From: Leishmania infantum JPCM5
Taxonomy: Eukaryota; Euglenozoa; Kinetoplastea; Trypanosomatida; Trypanosomatidae
DNA: 64,000 nt
NCBI RefSeq assembly: GCF_000002875.2
Contig: NC_009410.2
Coordinates: 372,001-436,000, forward strand
Reading direction: 5' to 3'
In this document: one piece after another, positions 19,988 through 33,300 of the stretch
How the letters are laid out: each line of letters begins with the position of its first letter
Numbering within the stretch: position 1 is the first letter of the stretch
The notes under the pieces: generated by a model
Told to the model about the DNA's origin: nothing
What the model saw: only the letters and a program-made list of their open reading frames with translations
Databases searched by the model: none
Made by a program: the position numbers and the translations under genes

Positions 19988-20657
19988 TGTGTTGCCCTCT
20001 CGGGGCGTCGCGGCTCAGTGGCGCTCACATGAGGCATTGAGCGGGATGGAGTTGGTAGCGTCGGGTTTGCACCTTGTCCCTACCGTTGCCGCTGTATATT
20101 CCTAGCCCTCCCCTTCCCCACCTTCGTGATCGCTCTATCCAGTGCTGGCTCTGCTGAGCTCTCGATGGCACGCACACGCACAAAAACGCCATCGCGCACC
20201 CTGAAAAGCATGCGCAAGTCATGCCGGGCTGATTCTCCGCTCGGCTCCGCGTGCATCCGGTCTCAATTTGCCTCAGGCGCGTTCATCAGTCACTCTCACG
20301 TACTTCATCGTGCCGCCCTACCAGCGTGCTCGCCGGCGGTCCTTCCCTCTTTGACATACTGGCGCTGCAACGGTGAGGCAGGGCCCCCCCCACGCTTCCT
20401 CTTGCCACGGCTCTCGAACCCTCCCTCCTGCCTCTCTTCACGCGATTTCTTTCTCCTTCCGCATGCATGCGGCGCTCTGCCGCAATCGAGGCAAGTTGTG
20501 CGCCGACCCCATCCGAGTGCAGCGCGCACACGCATAGAGGCGATACACGTTCGCACCTGGCGCGTGCCACCCCTTTACGCTGCGCCCTCTCTCGTGCTCC
20601 CGCGCACCTCCTCTCTTCTCTGCACCCCCCTCCCTCCGTCCTGGAACTGGCACGCCA
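19988..20657. other. Intergenic spacer
   Basis: No gene seen. A C/T tract at about 20421-20458 with AG near 20490 is the likely acceptor for DNAAF1; the C/T tract at 20606-20640 has no AG before the ATG. Confidence 0.65.
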
Positions 20658-22664
20658 ATGTCATCCACTGACATCCGCAGCACCAACGACATCACCTCAA
20701 CGGTGGTGTCGGACACCAATGAGTCCTTTGCCACGTCCTCCGGTGGCGCGAACAGCACGGCAAACACGCTCACCACCGATGGCATCATCCGCGAGTGCAT
20801 TAAGCAGGGTTTTTATCGCAACCCCATCTGCAACGAGAAGCTGTACTTGCACAATCGTGGCTACGACAGCATTGCCCCCACCGCCTTCGAGCCCTACACC
20901 GACGTAAAAGTGCTCTGGTTGGAGGGCAACGGACTCTCGGTGCTGCCGTGCGGCGGGGGCTATACGCAGGTGCGCCCGCCAGCGCGCGTGGACCCGTTTG
21001 CGTCGGAGCTGGAGGCAGCCGAGGCTGAGCGGGCCGCAGTGCCGGCTGAGCCTTTGGCACAGCACGTAGACCCCAACACAGAGGCGATGCGCCACCAAGA
21101 CGCGCTCTCGCCAGACAGCGTTGCTCAGAAAGAGTCCTCGCTTCCGCTGGCGGCCGATGTGCTGCCAGCGGACCGCGACGCCTTCAGCTCCCTCTACCCA
21201 ACCGTGCGCCAGCTGTACCTGCACAACAATCTCTTCCGATCCATGCCGGACCTCTCGCGGTTCGAGAGACTGGACACGGTGAACTTATCAGGCAATTTCT
21301 TCAAGACGGTAGAGCCGCACTGTGCCCACTACGACTCCGCGGTGCGCCAGCACCATGCCAGCGAGGTGGCAGACGGCACATCACCGACGTCGGCAATGAC
21401 CTCCGGTGCGAGTCTCTTGCTCTCCAAAAGCCTGCAGCGCGAGCAGGAGCAGCGGCGGCAGCAGGTGTCGCATGACCCTTACAGCGCAGGCGGGACTGCG
21501 CCTTCCGAGGATCTGATCGTGGTCGCCTTGCCAGAAGACGCTAAGCGGCAGCGTGCCGTGCAGCTGGAGCGCTACCGCCACACCGCCGATGTCTTCTCGG
21601 TCTTCTGCGGGCACAGCCCACTGCCGGAGAGCGAGGAGGCGGAGGAGGCAAGGGATGAGGACCACCAGCGCAGAGTCTCATCCTTGCCCCTCAAGCAGCC
21701 ACCACCGCCGGCGCCGGAGCACCGCAACCCGTGCAGCTCGCTGCGCAGTCTCAACCTGGCGGGCAACCGCCTGCAGGGCTTCGAGGACTGCCTCGGGCTT
21801 CTCTGCTACCGCTCGCTGGCGGTGCTGGACCTCAGTCACAACCACATCGCGGACGGCGAAGCACTGCTGCTGATCCTCGAGCGCCTGCCGCGCCTGCAGT
21901 CGCTCAAGCTCTCCGGCAACCCGCTCGTCCGGTCGCTCCCCCGCTACCGCAAGCGCGTCCTTTCGCGGTGCAAAAGGCTGCTTCACTTGGACGACCGTCC
22001 GGTATTTGCCGAGGAGCGCCGAGTGGTCACGGCGTGGGCCATCGGCGGCGACGACGGAGAGGAGAAGGAGCGGCACGCGATTCAGGAAGAAAGGGCCGCG
22101 GCGGAGAAGCAGCGGCTGGAAGACTTCCGCCGCCTCATCTCACGCTATCAGCGCGCCGGCGCTGCTGAGGCGCCGCACGAGGACTACATAAACGCCATCA
22201 CCACGGTGGCAGCGCTGTCGACAGCCGCGGACACGGCCGACAGCCGCGGCCGGAACCGCGCCGGTCGAAGCTCCAGAGAGACTGGGCAGCGGCACGGCCG
22301 TCCGCCGACGTCCGAGCCCGACTCCTCTTCCACCAGCTCTGAAAGTGAAGATGACGCTGATGACGACAACCAAGCCGGCAGCGGCACAGGTGGGCGGTCA
22401 GCCGCGGCAATGAGGGCAATAATGATGAATGTGAGCAATACTGATGCGCAGGCCGACGCCTCTGATGCTGCCGCAGTTGGGATGATCGCCAGCCAACACG
22501 AGAACAAGCCGCTCAGAGAGGTTCGAGCCGCATCGTCGTCGCAGCTGCAGCAGCAGCAGCGTGTGCTGAGTTCGAATCAGCGTGTCGAGGCGGCAGCCTC
22601 GACCGCTACAGGCGCAGGCGATGACAGCGAGAACGACGACATTTTCGTTCCCAGTGCGGTGTAA
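20658..22664 (+). CDS. DNAAF1: Dynein axonemal assembly factor 1 homologue (LRRC50/ODA7)
   Basis: 668 residues. Order and wording match the DNAAF1 family: an N-terminal helix (TTDGIIRECIKQGFYRNP), CNEKLYLHNRGYDSI, VKVLWLEGNGL, then leucine-rich repeats VRQLYLHNNLF, LDTVNLSGNFF, LRSLNLAGNRLQGFED, LAVLDLSHNHIADGEALLLI and LQSLKLSGNPLVRSLPRYRK, closing with the LRR cap LLHLDDRPVFAEERRVVTAWA, the most diagnostic piece. DNAAF1 works in the cytoplasm to pre-assemble outer and inner dynein arms, needed for flagellar beating. Two inserts split the repeats: about 75 residues after LWLEGNGL and about 130 residues between the NLSGNFF and NLAGNRL repeats. The C-terminal 200 residues are charged, with a helix (KERHAIQEERAAAEKQRLED) followed by disordered Ser/Gly/Gln sequence. 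Confidence 0.88.
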   Translation: MSSTDIRSTNDITSTVVSDTNESFATSSGGANSTANTLTTDGIIRECIKQGFYRNPICNEKLYLHNRGYDSIAPTAFEPYTDVKVLWLEGNGLSVLPCGGGYTQVRPPARVDPFASELEAAEAERAAVPAEPLAQHVDPNTEAMRHQDALSPDSVAQKESSLPLAADVLPADRDAFSSLYPTVRQLYLHNNLFRSMPDLSRFERLDTVNLSGNFFKTVEPHCAHYDSAVRQHHASEVADGTSPTSAMTSGASLLLSKSLQREQEQRRQQVSHDPYSAGGTAPSEDLIVVALPEDAKRQRAVQLERYRHTADVFSVFCGHSPLPESEEAEEARDEDHQRRVSSLPLKQPPPPAPEHRNPCSSLRSLNLAGNRLQGFEDCLGLLCYRSLAVLDLSHNHIADGEALLLILERLPRLQSLKLSGNPLVRSLPRYRKRVLSRCKRLLHLDDRPVFAEERRVVTAWAIGGDDGEEKERHAIQEERAAAEKQRLEDFRRLISRYQRAGAAEAPHEDYINAITTVAALSTAADTADSRGRNRAGRSSRETGQRHGRPPTSEPDSSSTSSESEDDADDDNQAGSGTGGRSAAAMRAIMMNVSNTDAQADASDAAAVGMIASQHENKPLREVRAASSSQLQQQQRVLSSNQRVEAAASTATGAGDDSENDDIFVPSAV

Positions 22665-23762
22665 AGAGAAAGGCGGAGTGAAAGACGACGACGATGTGGA
22701 GGAGGGGCAGACACAGAATGGAAACACCCCCTGTTGGCTTGTGCGTGCGTTGGGTGTGTAGGTGTGTGTCCTGCTGGCGTCTGCCGTTGTGACGCTTCTG
22801 GTAGCCGGTGTGTCACTTGCGGCAACCGCCGACTTAGCGGCTGGCCGAGATGCACGCCAGCACCATCCGCACTGCGGTTGTTTTCCTTTGATTAGTCGGA
22901 CACGCCGCTATTCCGGCCACCACTAGCCCCCTCCCCCTCCCCCAGCCTAGCATCCGTTTCGCCAGCGGTAAGGCAACTGCTATGGTCGGGCTTTTTCTTT
23001 GATGTCCCATTCTCCTATACCTGTGCTGGACGACGCAGCTCGAGAAAGAGCATCCGTATCAGCGGCTTGGTCACAGTGGTAGTGGTGGTACGGCCATGAT
23101 ACGCCTTTGCTGGTGCCTGCCTCCCTCATCCACAGCCGAGTCTCGAGCTCGAGGCGCATGTAGAAAGGATAGACTGAGTCTAGTGTTCATGGAAGCGGGG
23201 CACTTGCGGACAGGCACGCACACGCATGCGCACATGGCGCAGCGAGCCCCGCCATCCTCTCCCTTCCTCACGTCTTTTTGCTCTGTTTCACATGTACATA
23301 CTTTAAGAGAAGGGAGGAGGAATGGGGGCGCACTGGTGCTCCGCCGTGCTGCTCCGTGTCTGTGCAGCTTACACAGCACCTAAGGGGGATAAAGTACGCA
23401 GTAGAGGCGGTGGAAAGAGCGTGTGCATGGATGGATGCAGCAGACGTACTCTTGCGTGATCACAAGAAAAGGAGCGTGCATCGCAGCAGAAAAGAGAGGG
23501 GAAGGGACGCAAGGAAACGAGCTGCACACCTGCACATCCTGCGGTCACTTCGGGGCGTGATTGCTTCTTCGGTCTAGTGAGGTCAAGTGTGCGTGTGTGG
23601 CGAACAGCGCACCCCGCCCTGCTTCTCCCGGGCCCCTCCTTACTCAGACAGAGACAGCGGCAGGGGCATGCTAGCTCTTCTTCCTCTGCTCGCCCGCTCA
23701 GTATGGGGTGGGTTTACGAAAGAGAGAAGCGCACAAAGCAGTTGCGGTAGCGGTGAGAAAAG

Positions 23763-23794
<32 letters not shown>

Positions 23795-24348
23795 CCTCAG
23801 CTCAAGGCCACTCTGCCAGCTGAAGACGTATTGTCAACTCTCCCCCTCCCCTTCCCCCCCCCCTCCCCCGCTCCTCTCTCTCTTTGTCCTTCTTCAGCTT
23901 CGACACTCGGGGCAGTGCAACGCCCCCATCCCCAGCTCGCATTCGCACAAGCGCCGCGGACAGACGACCTCTGTCGGTCTCTCTAGGAGGTGGGGCTTTT
24001 CTGCTCATAGATGCTCATCATACGCAGAGCAACGCACAGGAAAGTAACCCCACGTACACGATTGCGCGCACAGACGCGACGCACACACACTTCTGCGCTT
24101 CGCTTTATACTGTGTATATTGCCTTCATCACAGCCCATAGATCACGACTGCCTCGTGCTTATCCTCCTCTTTCTCCATGCACTGCGACCCCTCCCTCCCT
24201 CCCACACACGCGCTTTTCTCGAGCTTCGCCTGCGCACTGCACACAGACATTGTTTGCAAGCCGCATCACCTATTCGCTCGCGGATTTTTATTTGTCAGCT
24301 GTGGCCCCTACCCGCACCCCTCACCGCTTCGCTCATTCGCAGCTGGCC
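22665..24348. other. Intergenic spacer, 1.7 kb
   Basis: No gene seen. It contains the (CA)9(TA)7 run, a C-rich tract at about 23840-23880 and T/C tracts near 24161-24220 with an AG near 24222 that may be the acceptor for the BRCT gene. Confidence 0.65.
23763..23794. repeat. (CA)9(TA)7 compound microsatellite
   Basis: A CA run passes directly into a TA run, about 550 bases upstream of the BRCT gene ATG. Confidence 0.95.
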
Positions 24349-27300
24349 ATGGCTGACCGCACACATCCGCTCCGGTCGCACACAAAGGTCCTCGCGGCCG
24401 TGAAGCCGAACCTGGAAACGCGCAAGAATCACCAGCTTGACCTGAGTGGGCCGCGACGCAGCGACAGCGACGCGGAAGATCATCACGGGGAAAACAGAAG
24501 TTCGGAAGAGGATGCGAAGACGACTCGCGAGCCGCAGGAGCACTTGCATAGCCGCAGCGAAGCACATGCAGGCCTCAAGCCCCTCTCTTCATTCTCCTCT
24601 GCCGCAGCGAGCGCAGGCCCCACCTGCCTCGTCTCCTTCACGGGTTTCCGTGACGAGGATGAGTGGGGAGAGAACGGCGATGAGGGCAACGACGCGTATG
24701 GCAACCCCTTTGCGCACGCCGCAGGCGGTGATGCGATACCTTGTGCGGATTCGCTCTCTGTGTGCACGCAGCTGGTCTCCGTACTGCCAGGGGTTCGGGT
24801 CGAATCGAAGCTGACGAGCTCGACAACCGTCTTGGTGGCTCGGCGCGGCTTCACAAGGAAGCGGCTGCTCGCCGCTCGTCAAGGAATACCAGTGGTGCTG
24901 CCGAAGTGGGTGGCGATGGGATGCCCAGCGCTGCCCACCAGCGGTGGCGTTTGTGGTGCCAGCGGGGCTGCCTCTGCCTCCCTCCATGACCTGTATGCCG
25001 TGCCATGGCTGTATGGGTACGCCTTTTCCACAACTGGGCTGTCAACGTCGGAGAAGGCGGCGATAGACAGCGTGTGCACCGCGCACGGGGCGGTTGTAGA
25101 GCCCTCTCTCACGTACAAGTGCGACGTGCTGCTAACTAGCGCGGAGTGCGTGCAGGCACTTCAGCGACTTCTCCGTGCTGACCGAGAAGGTGATGCGGCA
25201 CAAAGACGCCTTAACCAGCACCTACGGCACGCAGCGATGCAGCGCGCTAACGCGGGGCTGATGGAAAACTCAGGTCCAGAAATGGCGCCGCCTGGCCGTC
25301 GTGGTGGCGCGCCCAAGGCAGCGTGGCTGACCGACAAGGTGCGCTTTGCGCTGGAGCTCGACGTCCCGGTGGTGGACTACGTCAAGCTGTTCACAATGCT
25401 GCGTCTGGACCGCCTGCCTCCGCCGACGTGGACGCACGGCATAGCAGCGGTGATGTACAAGTCGAGCACACAGACGCGCCGACCCTGCAACGACGACGCG
25501 GAAGACGGCCAACACCAGTACGCGGACGCGCTCGACGGCAGCGACTTCGACGCAATTCTTGAAGTCTGTCGTGTGGGCTCACCAGCGGGGGGAAGCTCTG
25601 AGTGGACGCGCATCCTCTCCGTCTTCGCCGACCGAGGTGACGCGTCGACAGCCAGCTGCGGTCTCCAGAGCGACGGAGGCGCGGCAGATAACGGCAAGGA
25701 GGGCAGAACGTCCCCCACCCCACTCGACAGCATCGCCCTTCGGGGCGACTCTAGGCAGTCCTCCTCGTCCTGCACCGACTCGGCGTCGACGGTGTCCGAC
25801 CCGGATGCGTGGGAGGAGCTGCTGGGCTGCGCGCTGGCGTCCTCTCTCGACGAACAGCAGACTCGGCGCGCGGACGCGTACCCAGGTGTTAGCAGCTCGG
25901 CTGACGCCATCAATGCGGCCGACCATCTCACGGGTACCACTCCCACGACAGCTACGTCTACGACTGCTACGACTACAATATCGCCGGCTTTACAAGCTGG
26001 CTTGGAGAGGCTGACAGTGAACACAGCCGATGTAGAGGACCTCGCTAATGCAGGCGCGGAGGAGCCGTCGACACTGCAGGTTGTCCTTCCGGACTACTAC
26101 AGCGCAAACACCGGGCTCGGACTTCCTCCAGGTTCCTCATCCCAGGGGTGTCATGCTGGCCAAGAGTTGCTGACGGCGACAGTGGGTGCCAGCTGGGGCA
26201 CCGCTGCCGTAGACCCGTCGCCTCGGTGGACAACAAACGCCCTCCTTCACCGTGAGCCCGCGCCACCGCGCCAGTCGAGCCGCACCGACGAGCTAATCGC
26301 ATGTGCACAGCGCGATGGAGCGGATGCAGCGGCGCTGGGGCAACGCACCGCTGAGTACTACGCCATGCATCGCAGCGCAGAGCGTTTTCCGCCGCAGCTG
26401 CCGGCGCGGGATGCGGTACCGCAACACGCCGCTGCGATGCGCCCTGACGACAGAGTGGCAGCGTTGTCGCAGGCATTCGCGGGCGGCGGAGAACTACTAG
26501 CCGCCACCCAGGATTTGGCGGAGTCCTGCGTGGCGGCGGATGAGCTGGACCTGGCATCCGCGGAGCAGCTCGATGCTTGCGAAACGAGAGTTCGCGGTGC
26601 CACCACGGCACGCCGAGCTTCGCCGCTGCTCGCCATGCATCCGCCGTACCTCACCATATGCGTGCTCGGATGCACCGAGCTGGAGCTGCGCAAGACAGCG
26701 CGATGGTGTGAACAGTGCCGGCTGCTGCGCTCTCCTGTGCCAACATCCGCCACAGATATCGTTCTTCTTGGGAGCCGCCTACTCACCAAGAAGCGGTATA
26801 CGATGCGCCCCGCCGTCGATTCACGCGACGACGAGAGAGGCACAAAGGGGGGCAAGAAGCGGCGGCCGAAGCGACCCGCACTCCGCCGCAGTGCCTTGTC
26901 AACTGGGAGCTTCGGCGCGAATTGTCACCGTTGCGACCACGCTGGCCATGGTGTGGCCGTGACCATACGGTACTGGGAGATGGACGCCGCGGTGGTGCGG
27001 ACGCTGGCGGACGTCTGCGGTATTCCACGGAGCCGCATGGCCCCGCTCCGGTGGCTCGAGGACGCGGCGTCAGAGGCGCAAAAGGCCTGCGAAACGGCGA
27101 AGCTCGCAGCGAAATCGGAGGCGGCGCAGCGGAGTGCTGCGCATGGGCGGACTGTTGACGGCAAAGGACGCTACACCGACACGTGTTGGACGGCAGTCAC
27201 CACACCACCCGAAACGCTCGTTGGGCTACTAGAGGAGCACCTTGCGGCAGCGGCAGAGTCCGAGGCGAGTGCAGCACTGGCACGGCGGCCGCTCTTTCAC

Positions 27301-30300
27301 GCGCTCCCGCCGCTCTCGCCCGATGAACTACCGGACATGGCAGACCTCAAGTACTACATACGGGTGCGGCAGGCACCTGCCATCTCGTGGGCAAGCAGCG
27401 CCACCCCCATAGCGGCACAGGGGCTCCACGGCATCGCAGCAGCAGCTGCATCGGCTGGCTTGGAGTCGCGAAAGCAGGTAAAGGACGGCGAGATGCACTA
27501 CATTGCGCGGCCGGATCTGGGCAACTCTGCGAAGCAGCCGGCGTCCAGCAGCGCACCTGTAGAGGAGGACGACTCGCTGACAGCGGCAACGTCTGTATCT
27601 GCGGTTTCAGTAACTGCACCGGCATCCTCTAGTGTTCAGCAGCCTCTGCACGAGGAGAAGACTAGCCTCGGCGCGGAGGATGCGCAGCATTCCTACAAAG
27701 AAGCCTTGGAGACGGCAGTGCGTCGGTTCACTCAGCTCGTCGCGCTCTTCCGTGTCTCGGGCGACGGCGACGAAGCACAAGGGAGTGCCGGCGCTGCCGA
27801 GATCGGCCGTGAAGGACGCGGCACGGTACTCGCGGCATGCCATTTCTGCTGCGTTGAAGGCGAGTACGCTCGCGTGGACTGGGCTGTGGTGCGTGGCCTC
27901 ATCCGCTACGGCGGCGGCCGAGTTGAGAAGCGAGCCGCACACGACTGGGAAACACTTTGGCAGCAGCAGCCTTCAGTGGCCGTGGCGGCTACAAGCGCTG
28001 GTGCGCAGCAGGATCAGGAAGCGCAGCGCTTCGCGCGCGCGCTGCGCCGTGGCGTCGCGTATGCAAGGCTCCGGCAAAAGCTGCGTCGTGTGAGGGGAGA
28101 CGTCGAGACCGCACACCAGACCAGCCGCCAGGCCCGTGACAAAATGCCCTCTGGGTGCAACGGCGCCGTGTGCGCGAGCGCCGACGCAGAGCAGGCGAAC
28201 GCCGCCGAGGTGGCCCGCCTCACGGCCAAGCTGCAACTGATGTCGCATCTATGCCAGCAGGCGCCGGTGCTGTGTCTGCTGCCGCACAGCTTCCAGCGCG
28301 CCGCCGGAGACGAGAGCGGCGTGGCTAGCGCTGCTGATGCAACCGTCCGACGCAAGAAGGGCTTGCCAGGCCGCGCCGCAGCAGGGCCAGCGTCAGCTTA
28401 CAAGCGCCTTCACGCTCTTCACCGCCTCCCTGCCGTGACGATGGACTACGTGCTTGCATGCGTCGCCGTCGGCTACTGCCTCAACCCGCACAGTTGCTTC
28501 CTATTTGACATGTCGATCCCCAGCGCGCCGGACATGCGCCTCTTTCACCACCAGCACGAACAGCGAGGAGGCGGTGGCGCACCCTCGCAGAAAGCCCCGG
28601 CACGGCACACGGGGACTCAGCTACGCCTCGACGTCGAGGGAAGCATCACGCCCGAAGGCAATGGTGACGAAGCGGGGCAACGGTCGCGCGCTGGTGCTGT
28701 GACCGCTGGCAACGGCTGTGTTGGCCAAGCTAGGGCGCCGCCGTACAGGCCGGCGCTTTCAAGCTGGGTGCTGGAGCGCCGTTACAGCAAAACCGACTCG
28801 GTGGGTGTGTGCATATCGGTCCTATGGAAGCTTCCCACGCCGCCGGCTGCGGAGGGCGAGAGGTGCTGGTCGCGCGTTGAAGCAGCGTCTCCGTCGGCGA
28901 CGACTGCCACCATCGAGCCTCGTCTCACGCCCGATGCATCGCTGGTGCCGCTGCTCCGCGTGCTGCTTCTGGGGCTTCGCAACGCGGTCGGGGCCTTGGG
29001 CGGCCATGTCGCCGATACCTTCTCGCCGTCGGCTGTCACGCACGTCGTGTCGGTAGACGTGGGCGGCATTCTCTCTGGTACTATCGGCGACGCGTTCACA
29101 AGTGACGTGGTGAGTAAAAGGGATGCCGTGGTTGGCAGCAGTGACGGTGGCAGATTTTTTCCGTACTGGCCGATGGAGAGCATCGAGAGCGTTGCGCGCT
29201 GCGCCGCGCGCGACGAGGTGTCGTTGGTGGGCCTCGAGTGGTTGGCAGCGTGCGTCGAATGGGGCGCTTTCGTGGATGAGGCGGGGTACGCGCCACCGGC
29301 CGACCTGCTCGCGCTCGTGCAGGTGGAGAAGCAGAAGGCTCTGCTTGCCTCCTCCCAGGCCGCTCGCACAGCGGTGCACCGACGAGCTGCACAGGCACAA
29401 AGGCCGCCGCCGCCGTGGCAATCGCCGAACCACTGTCGCCTGAGCGAGCACCGGGGCCATGTAGCCGCGCCCTCTCCCGCCGATCCGGCGCCGTCTGGTG
29501 CTCTGGAGGCACACGAAGCTAGCCGTGCGCCGCACCTTGAGCAGCACCGCAAGCGGGTGGGGATCCCACCACGTGGCGCGTTGGAGTCGGGGGCGCCACA
29601 CACACCGCCGCATCCTCGGCTGCTGGACTACGGCCCAACGCCCGACAAAGGCGATAAAGAAATGGAAGAGCATAAGGAGTGTCGCACACCGGTGATGCGG
29701 CGCGTTTCCGGTGCGTCGACGACGTGGTGCGATAGCGGCGTAGAGCCGTGCACGCCTCCCGTCAGAGACGCACCACCGCCAGGTAACGTCGCGCAACACC
29801 GTCAACAGTCTCCGCCGCCACAGCCTCTCTCCTCACCGGTGCCGCCTCCGCCTTGCCCGCAGACCCCGTCCGGCCCCCACTCCACCTCGCAATCCATGAC
29901 CCTTCGTGCTTGCAGTGCCGGGACTCCGTCCGCTGGCGGCCATGGGCACCACCTTCAGCATCGCCGTCGCTACTCATCATCTGCTTCGCAGCACAACACC
30001 CGCTCGCTGCTCGAGCAGCAGGACGCGGAAGCTTACGTGGAGCACCTCGGCAACCTCTTCAACTTCTTCTCCCCAGGATCCACGCCGCTGCCGTCATCGG
30101 CGCAACGCTGGCGCGAGCGCTCAATCGCCACGCACGCTGATCCCGACGCCGGTACCCCGCAGCGACTGTGCAGCCCGCTCCTGCCGCACACTCCCTCGCA
30201 GTTACACCCGTCAAAGGTCACCTTTTCCCCTCGTGAGCCTCACCCGCACTGCGAGCGCATGCGTGAGCGCGGCGCCTCCGGCACGTCATCTTCGTCGGAG

Positions 30301-33300
30301 TGCACACAGGTGCTCACTCCATCAAAGACGGGAGCAACGCTGCAGATGACGGGAGCGGAGACAACGGGTTCCACGGTCGGTGCCAGCAATGCCCTCTCAA
30401 CGCCACGGCGTCGTACACTGCGTGGCGCTGCTGCTGCTGCTGCTGCCACGGCTGCCTACACCTCATCAGCAACCAAGAACTCAGCCCTTTCAAGCCCCGA
30501 CAAGCAGCGTCGCTGCACAGAAGAAGTTGCCATCGGCATGAATAGCTCGGTAGCGGACTTGCAGAGGTCGAGGGCACTGGCAGAAGTTGTCAATGGTCCC
30601 TATGATGTGGAATCTGCTGCGCCGGATGCAAGCGCGCCGCCTCCGCCGCGGTTCATACTACCGAGCTTGCTAGGCGGAAGCACCGAGCTGAGTCGTGGCG
30701 GCACCGTCGAAGCAAAGGCCGATGGCGTCAGCAGCACCACGACCATCAGCTGTGAAGAAGCCGATGCCAAGCAACTACAGCCGCAGGGCGGTGGCTGCAC
30801 GGGGAGTGTGCGCGGCGCCCAAACACTGGACGAGCTCGCCGAAGGGATGGGGCCGAGGTCGATTGGAATGGCCGCTGGGACTGCGCAGCAGCACCAAGCT
30901 CACAAACGTAGCCGTGCAGCTGGAGGGCAGCAGGACGCCAGCCACGCGCGCGTCCACGTGGCGCTGGATGGGCCATATCACAGTGGGCCGGAGGCCTTCT
31001 CGTGGATGCATGATGTTATTCCCGACTCGCAACCGCAGCGGCAGGATATCGCGGTGGTGGCGTGCGCAGACGCGGAGCTCATGAGCGGCGATGTGCTGGT
31101 GCCCACCACCTTTATCGCGGCAACAGCCGAGGTGTACGGGCCGGCTCCTGCTGCGACGGCAGAGACCGCTGCTGGCTCAGGCCATTGCAAGGACGCAGCC
31201 ACCCGTCTGCTGGCCGGCGATCGCGAAGAGGCGGAGCATAAAGACGGCACGAAAGGCGTGTCTCCTGCACCAGACGTGATTGACACAGCCACTGGTCTAC
31301 CCATTCCCAGGCCACTCACAGCAACAGGGCCGACAACATCGTTGGAGCACACGGCTGTGCGCCCTCTTCTTGGGTCGTGTAGCGCGCCACGACGGCCCTC
31401 TTCGCCCCCGTATCCGTCGACAACAATCGTGGCGGATGCCTATGAAGGAGCGAGCATCGTCGCGAACGCGGCCGTGGAGGAACAGCGATGCGGAGCGCAA
31501 TGTGCGCACACCGACAGCAATGCGCAGGGGCTTTCTCCGTGGTCCCGGCACCGGCCACTGAGCCTGTCACGTCGTCCCTCGCCCTCGCCGGCGCCGGCAC
31601 CGTCACCGCTGCACACGGAGCCGACGGCCCTCGGCGCCGGTACCGCGGCCGCTACTCTTCCCCGCGCGACGGTGGCGACATCGTGCACATATGAGTGTCT
31701 GCGCATCTATGTGTTGCATGACTTGCCATACCGAGAAGTGCGTGTGCGCCGATGCGAGGAGGCTCTCGAAGTCCTGACACGTCGCCGCGACGGGGTGGAG
31801 CCGAGACCGCCCATCGGCGGAGGGCTGCGCACCGCAGAGCCCCCTGTGAAAGGGGGCGACCACTGCGGCAGCGTTGATGGTGCCTCCGACCCCTCTCTAC
31901 CTCCCACGGCCACGCATCCTGCACCGCCTCTCCGCTTTGTTGCTCGCTGCGAGGACGCTGATGTGGTGGTGACGCACCAAATCAACCTCCGTGAAAGTGT
32001 CCTTGTGGCAGCAGCAGCCGGGTGCTGGGTGGTGCGGCCGGGGTTTCTGGAGTGCGTCGCCGCTGTCCTCAACGGTGCCTGCTGCTGGAGCGACAAGAGC
32101 AGAACCACCAGTTTCATGCAGAATCCATGGCCCACGCTGCAGCTGCAGCCGCAACGGCACCTGGCCCTAGCCACGGCTGCCGCGGCGCCGGTGACGGCGG
32201 CGATGAAGACGTCCGCACTCTGCGTGGCGCGCCTGCGCAAGGCCTTGCCTACATACGAGTGGACCGCGGAGGTGCTGCCACGTGTACCGGCGTCGGGGTG
32301 CCCGCCGGAAAGCGGCAGCATGCTCCCGCTGCAGCGGGCGCTGGTGCAGCAGTGTCGTCGGCAACGGCAAATGCGAGAGCAGGCAGCAGGCGGCAGCGTC
32401 GCAAGTGGGGATGCGGGACAGCCGCTCGCCGCTAGCCGATCACGTCAGCGCCCCTTCGAGGGGAACAGCTTTGTTCTCTTGTCTTCTTTTCCTGCAGTAA
32501 ATATGTTTCGGGCGCGCGGGACGCGAACGGCCGAGGTGGGTGTGACGGATGCGGAGAGCTGCGGCACATCATCGCGGGTGCGCGCCATCGAGCGCATCTT
32601 GGAGACCGGCGGCGGATGCCTTTGCTGCAGTGTGCAGGTTGGTTCTGCAGCAGCAGACGAGGGGGAGAAGACGGATGGAATCACCGACATTGTCGCCGCA
32701 TCCACGCACGTTCCGCCTGCCGCGCAACAGCGACTGCGGTGCTGCGTATGTGCGCCATCACTGCACGGGCAGGGCCATGAGCCGCCGCGGCGCGGCCTCG
32801 CCTACACTTCCGCAGCGGTGGTGATGGACGCGGCGCTCTACCATGACCTCCTGTGGCTCATTTGCTACCAGGTACACCGGAAGCCTTCTGAGACACTGTA
32901 CGTGTTGCTCGATGGAAGCCTCCTCGGCACTAGTGCAGACGACGATCATGCCGGCACCGTCGTGTACGTGTCACCGGCGCCACACACGGCTGTCACCGCT
33001 GGTGCTGCCGCTGCCGCTGGCGCGGGTCGCAATGGCGAAGAGGCGGACAGCGCACGCCTGTTGGCCACGTCGTCCCTCTCCGAGCACGACCGCATTTATA
33101 AGAAGCGGCGCACCGAGGATGTGGAGGCGCACAACAGTACCCAGCCAACTGCGGAGCCGGCATCAGAGGCGGCGACCGTCGCAGCCGGTGCATTTGCGGT
33201 CCCCACCACCTGCACGGTGGCGGCGTGGATCTCTAGCTGGCTGCTCGCCTCCCCAAACGATAGCAATTTCTCAAAAGCGGGCGATGGGCCACCACCGTGT

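Noticed and set aside
23884..24348. N-terminal extension of the BRCT protein from a TTG
   Set aside because: Trypanosomatid translation starts at ATG; the extension is spacer-like and crosses likely splice-acceptor sequence.
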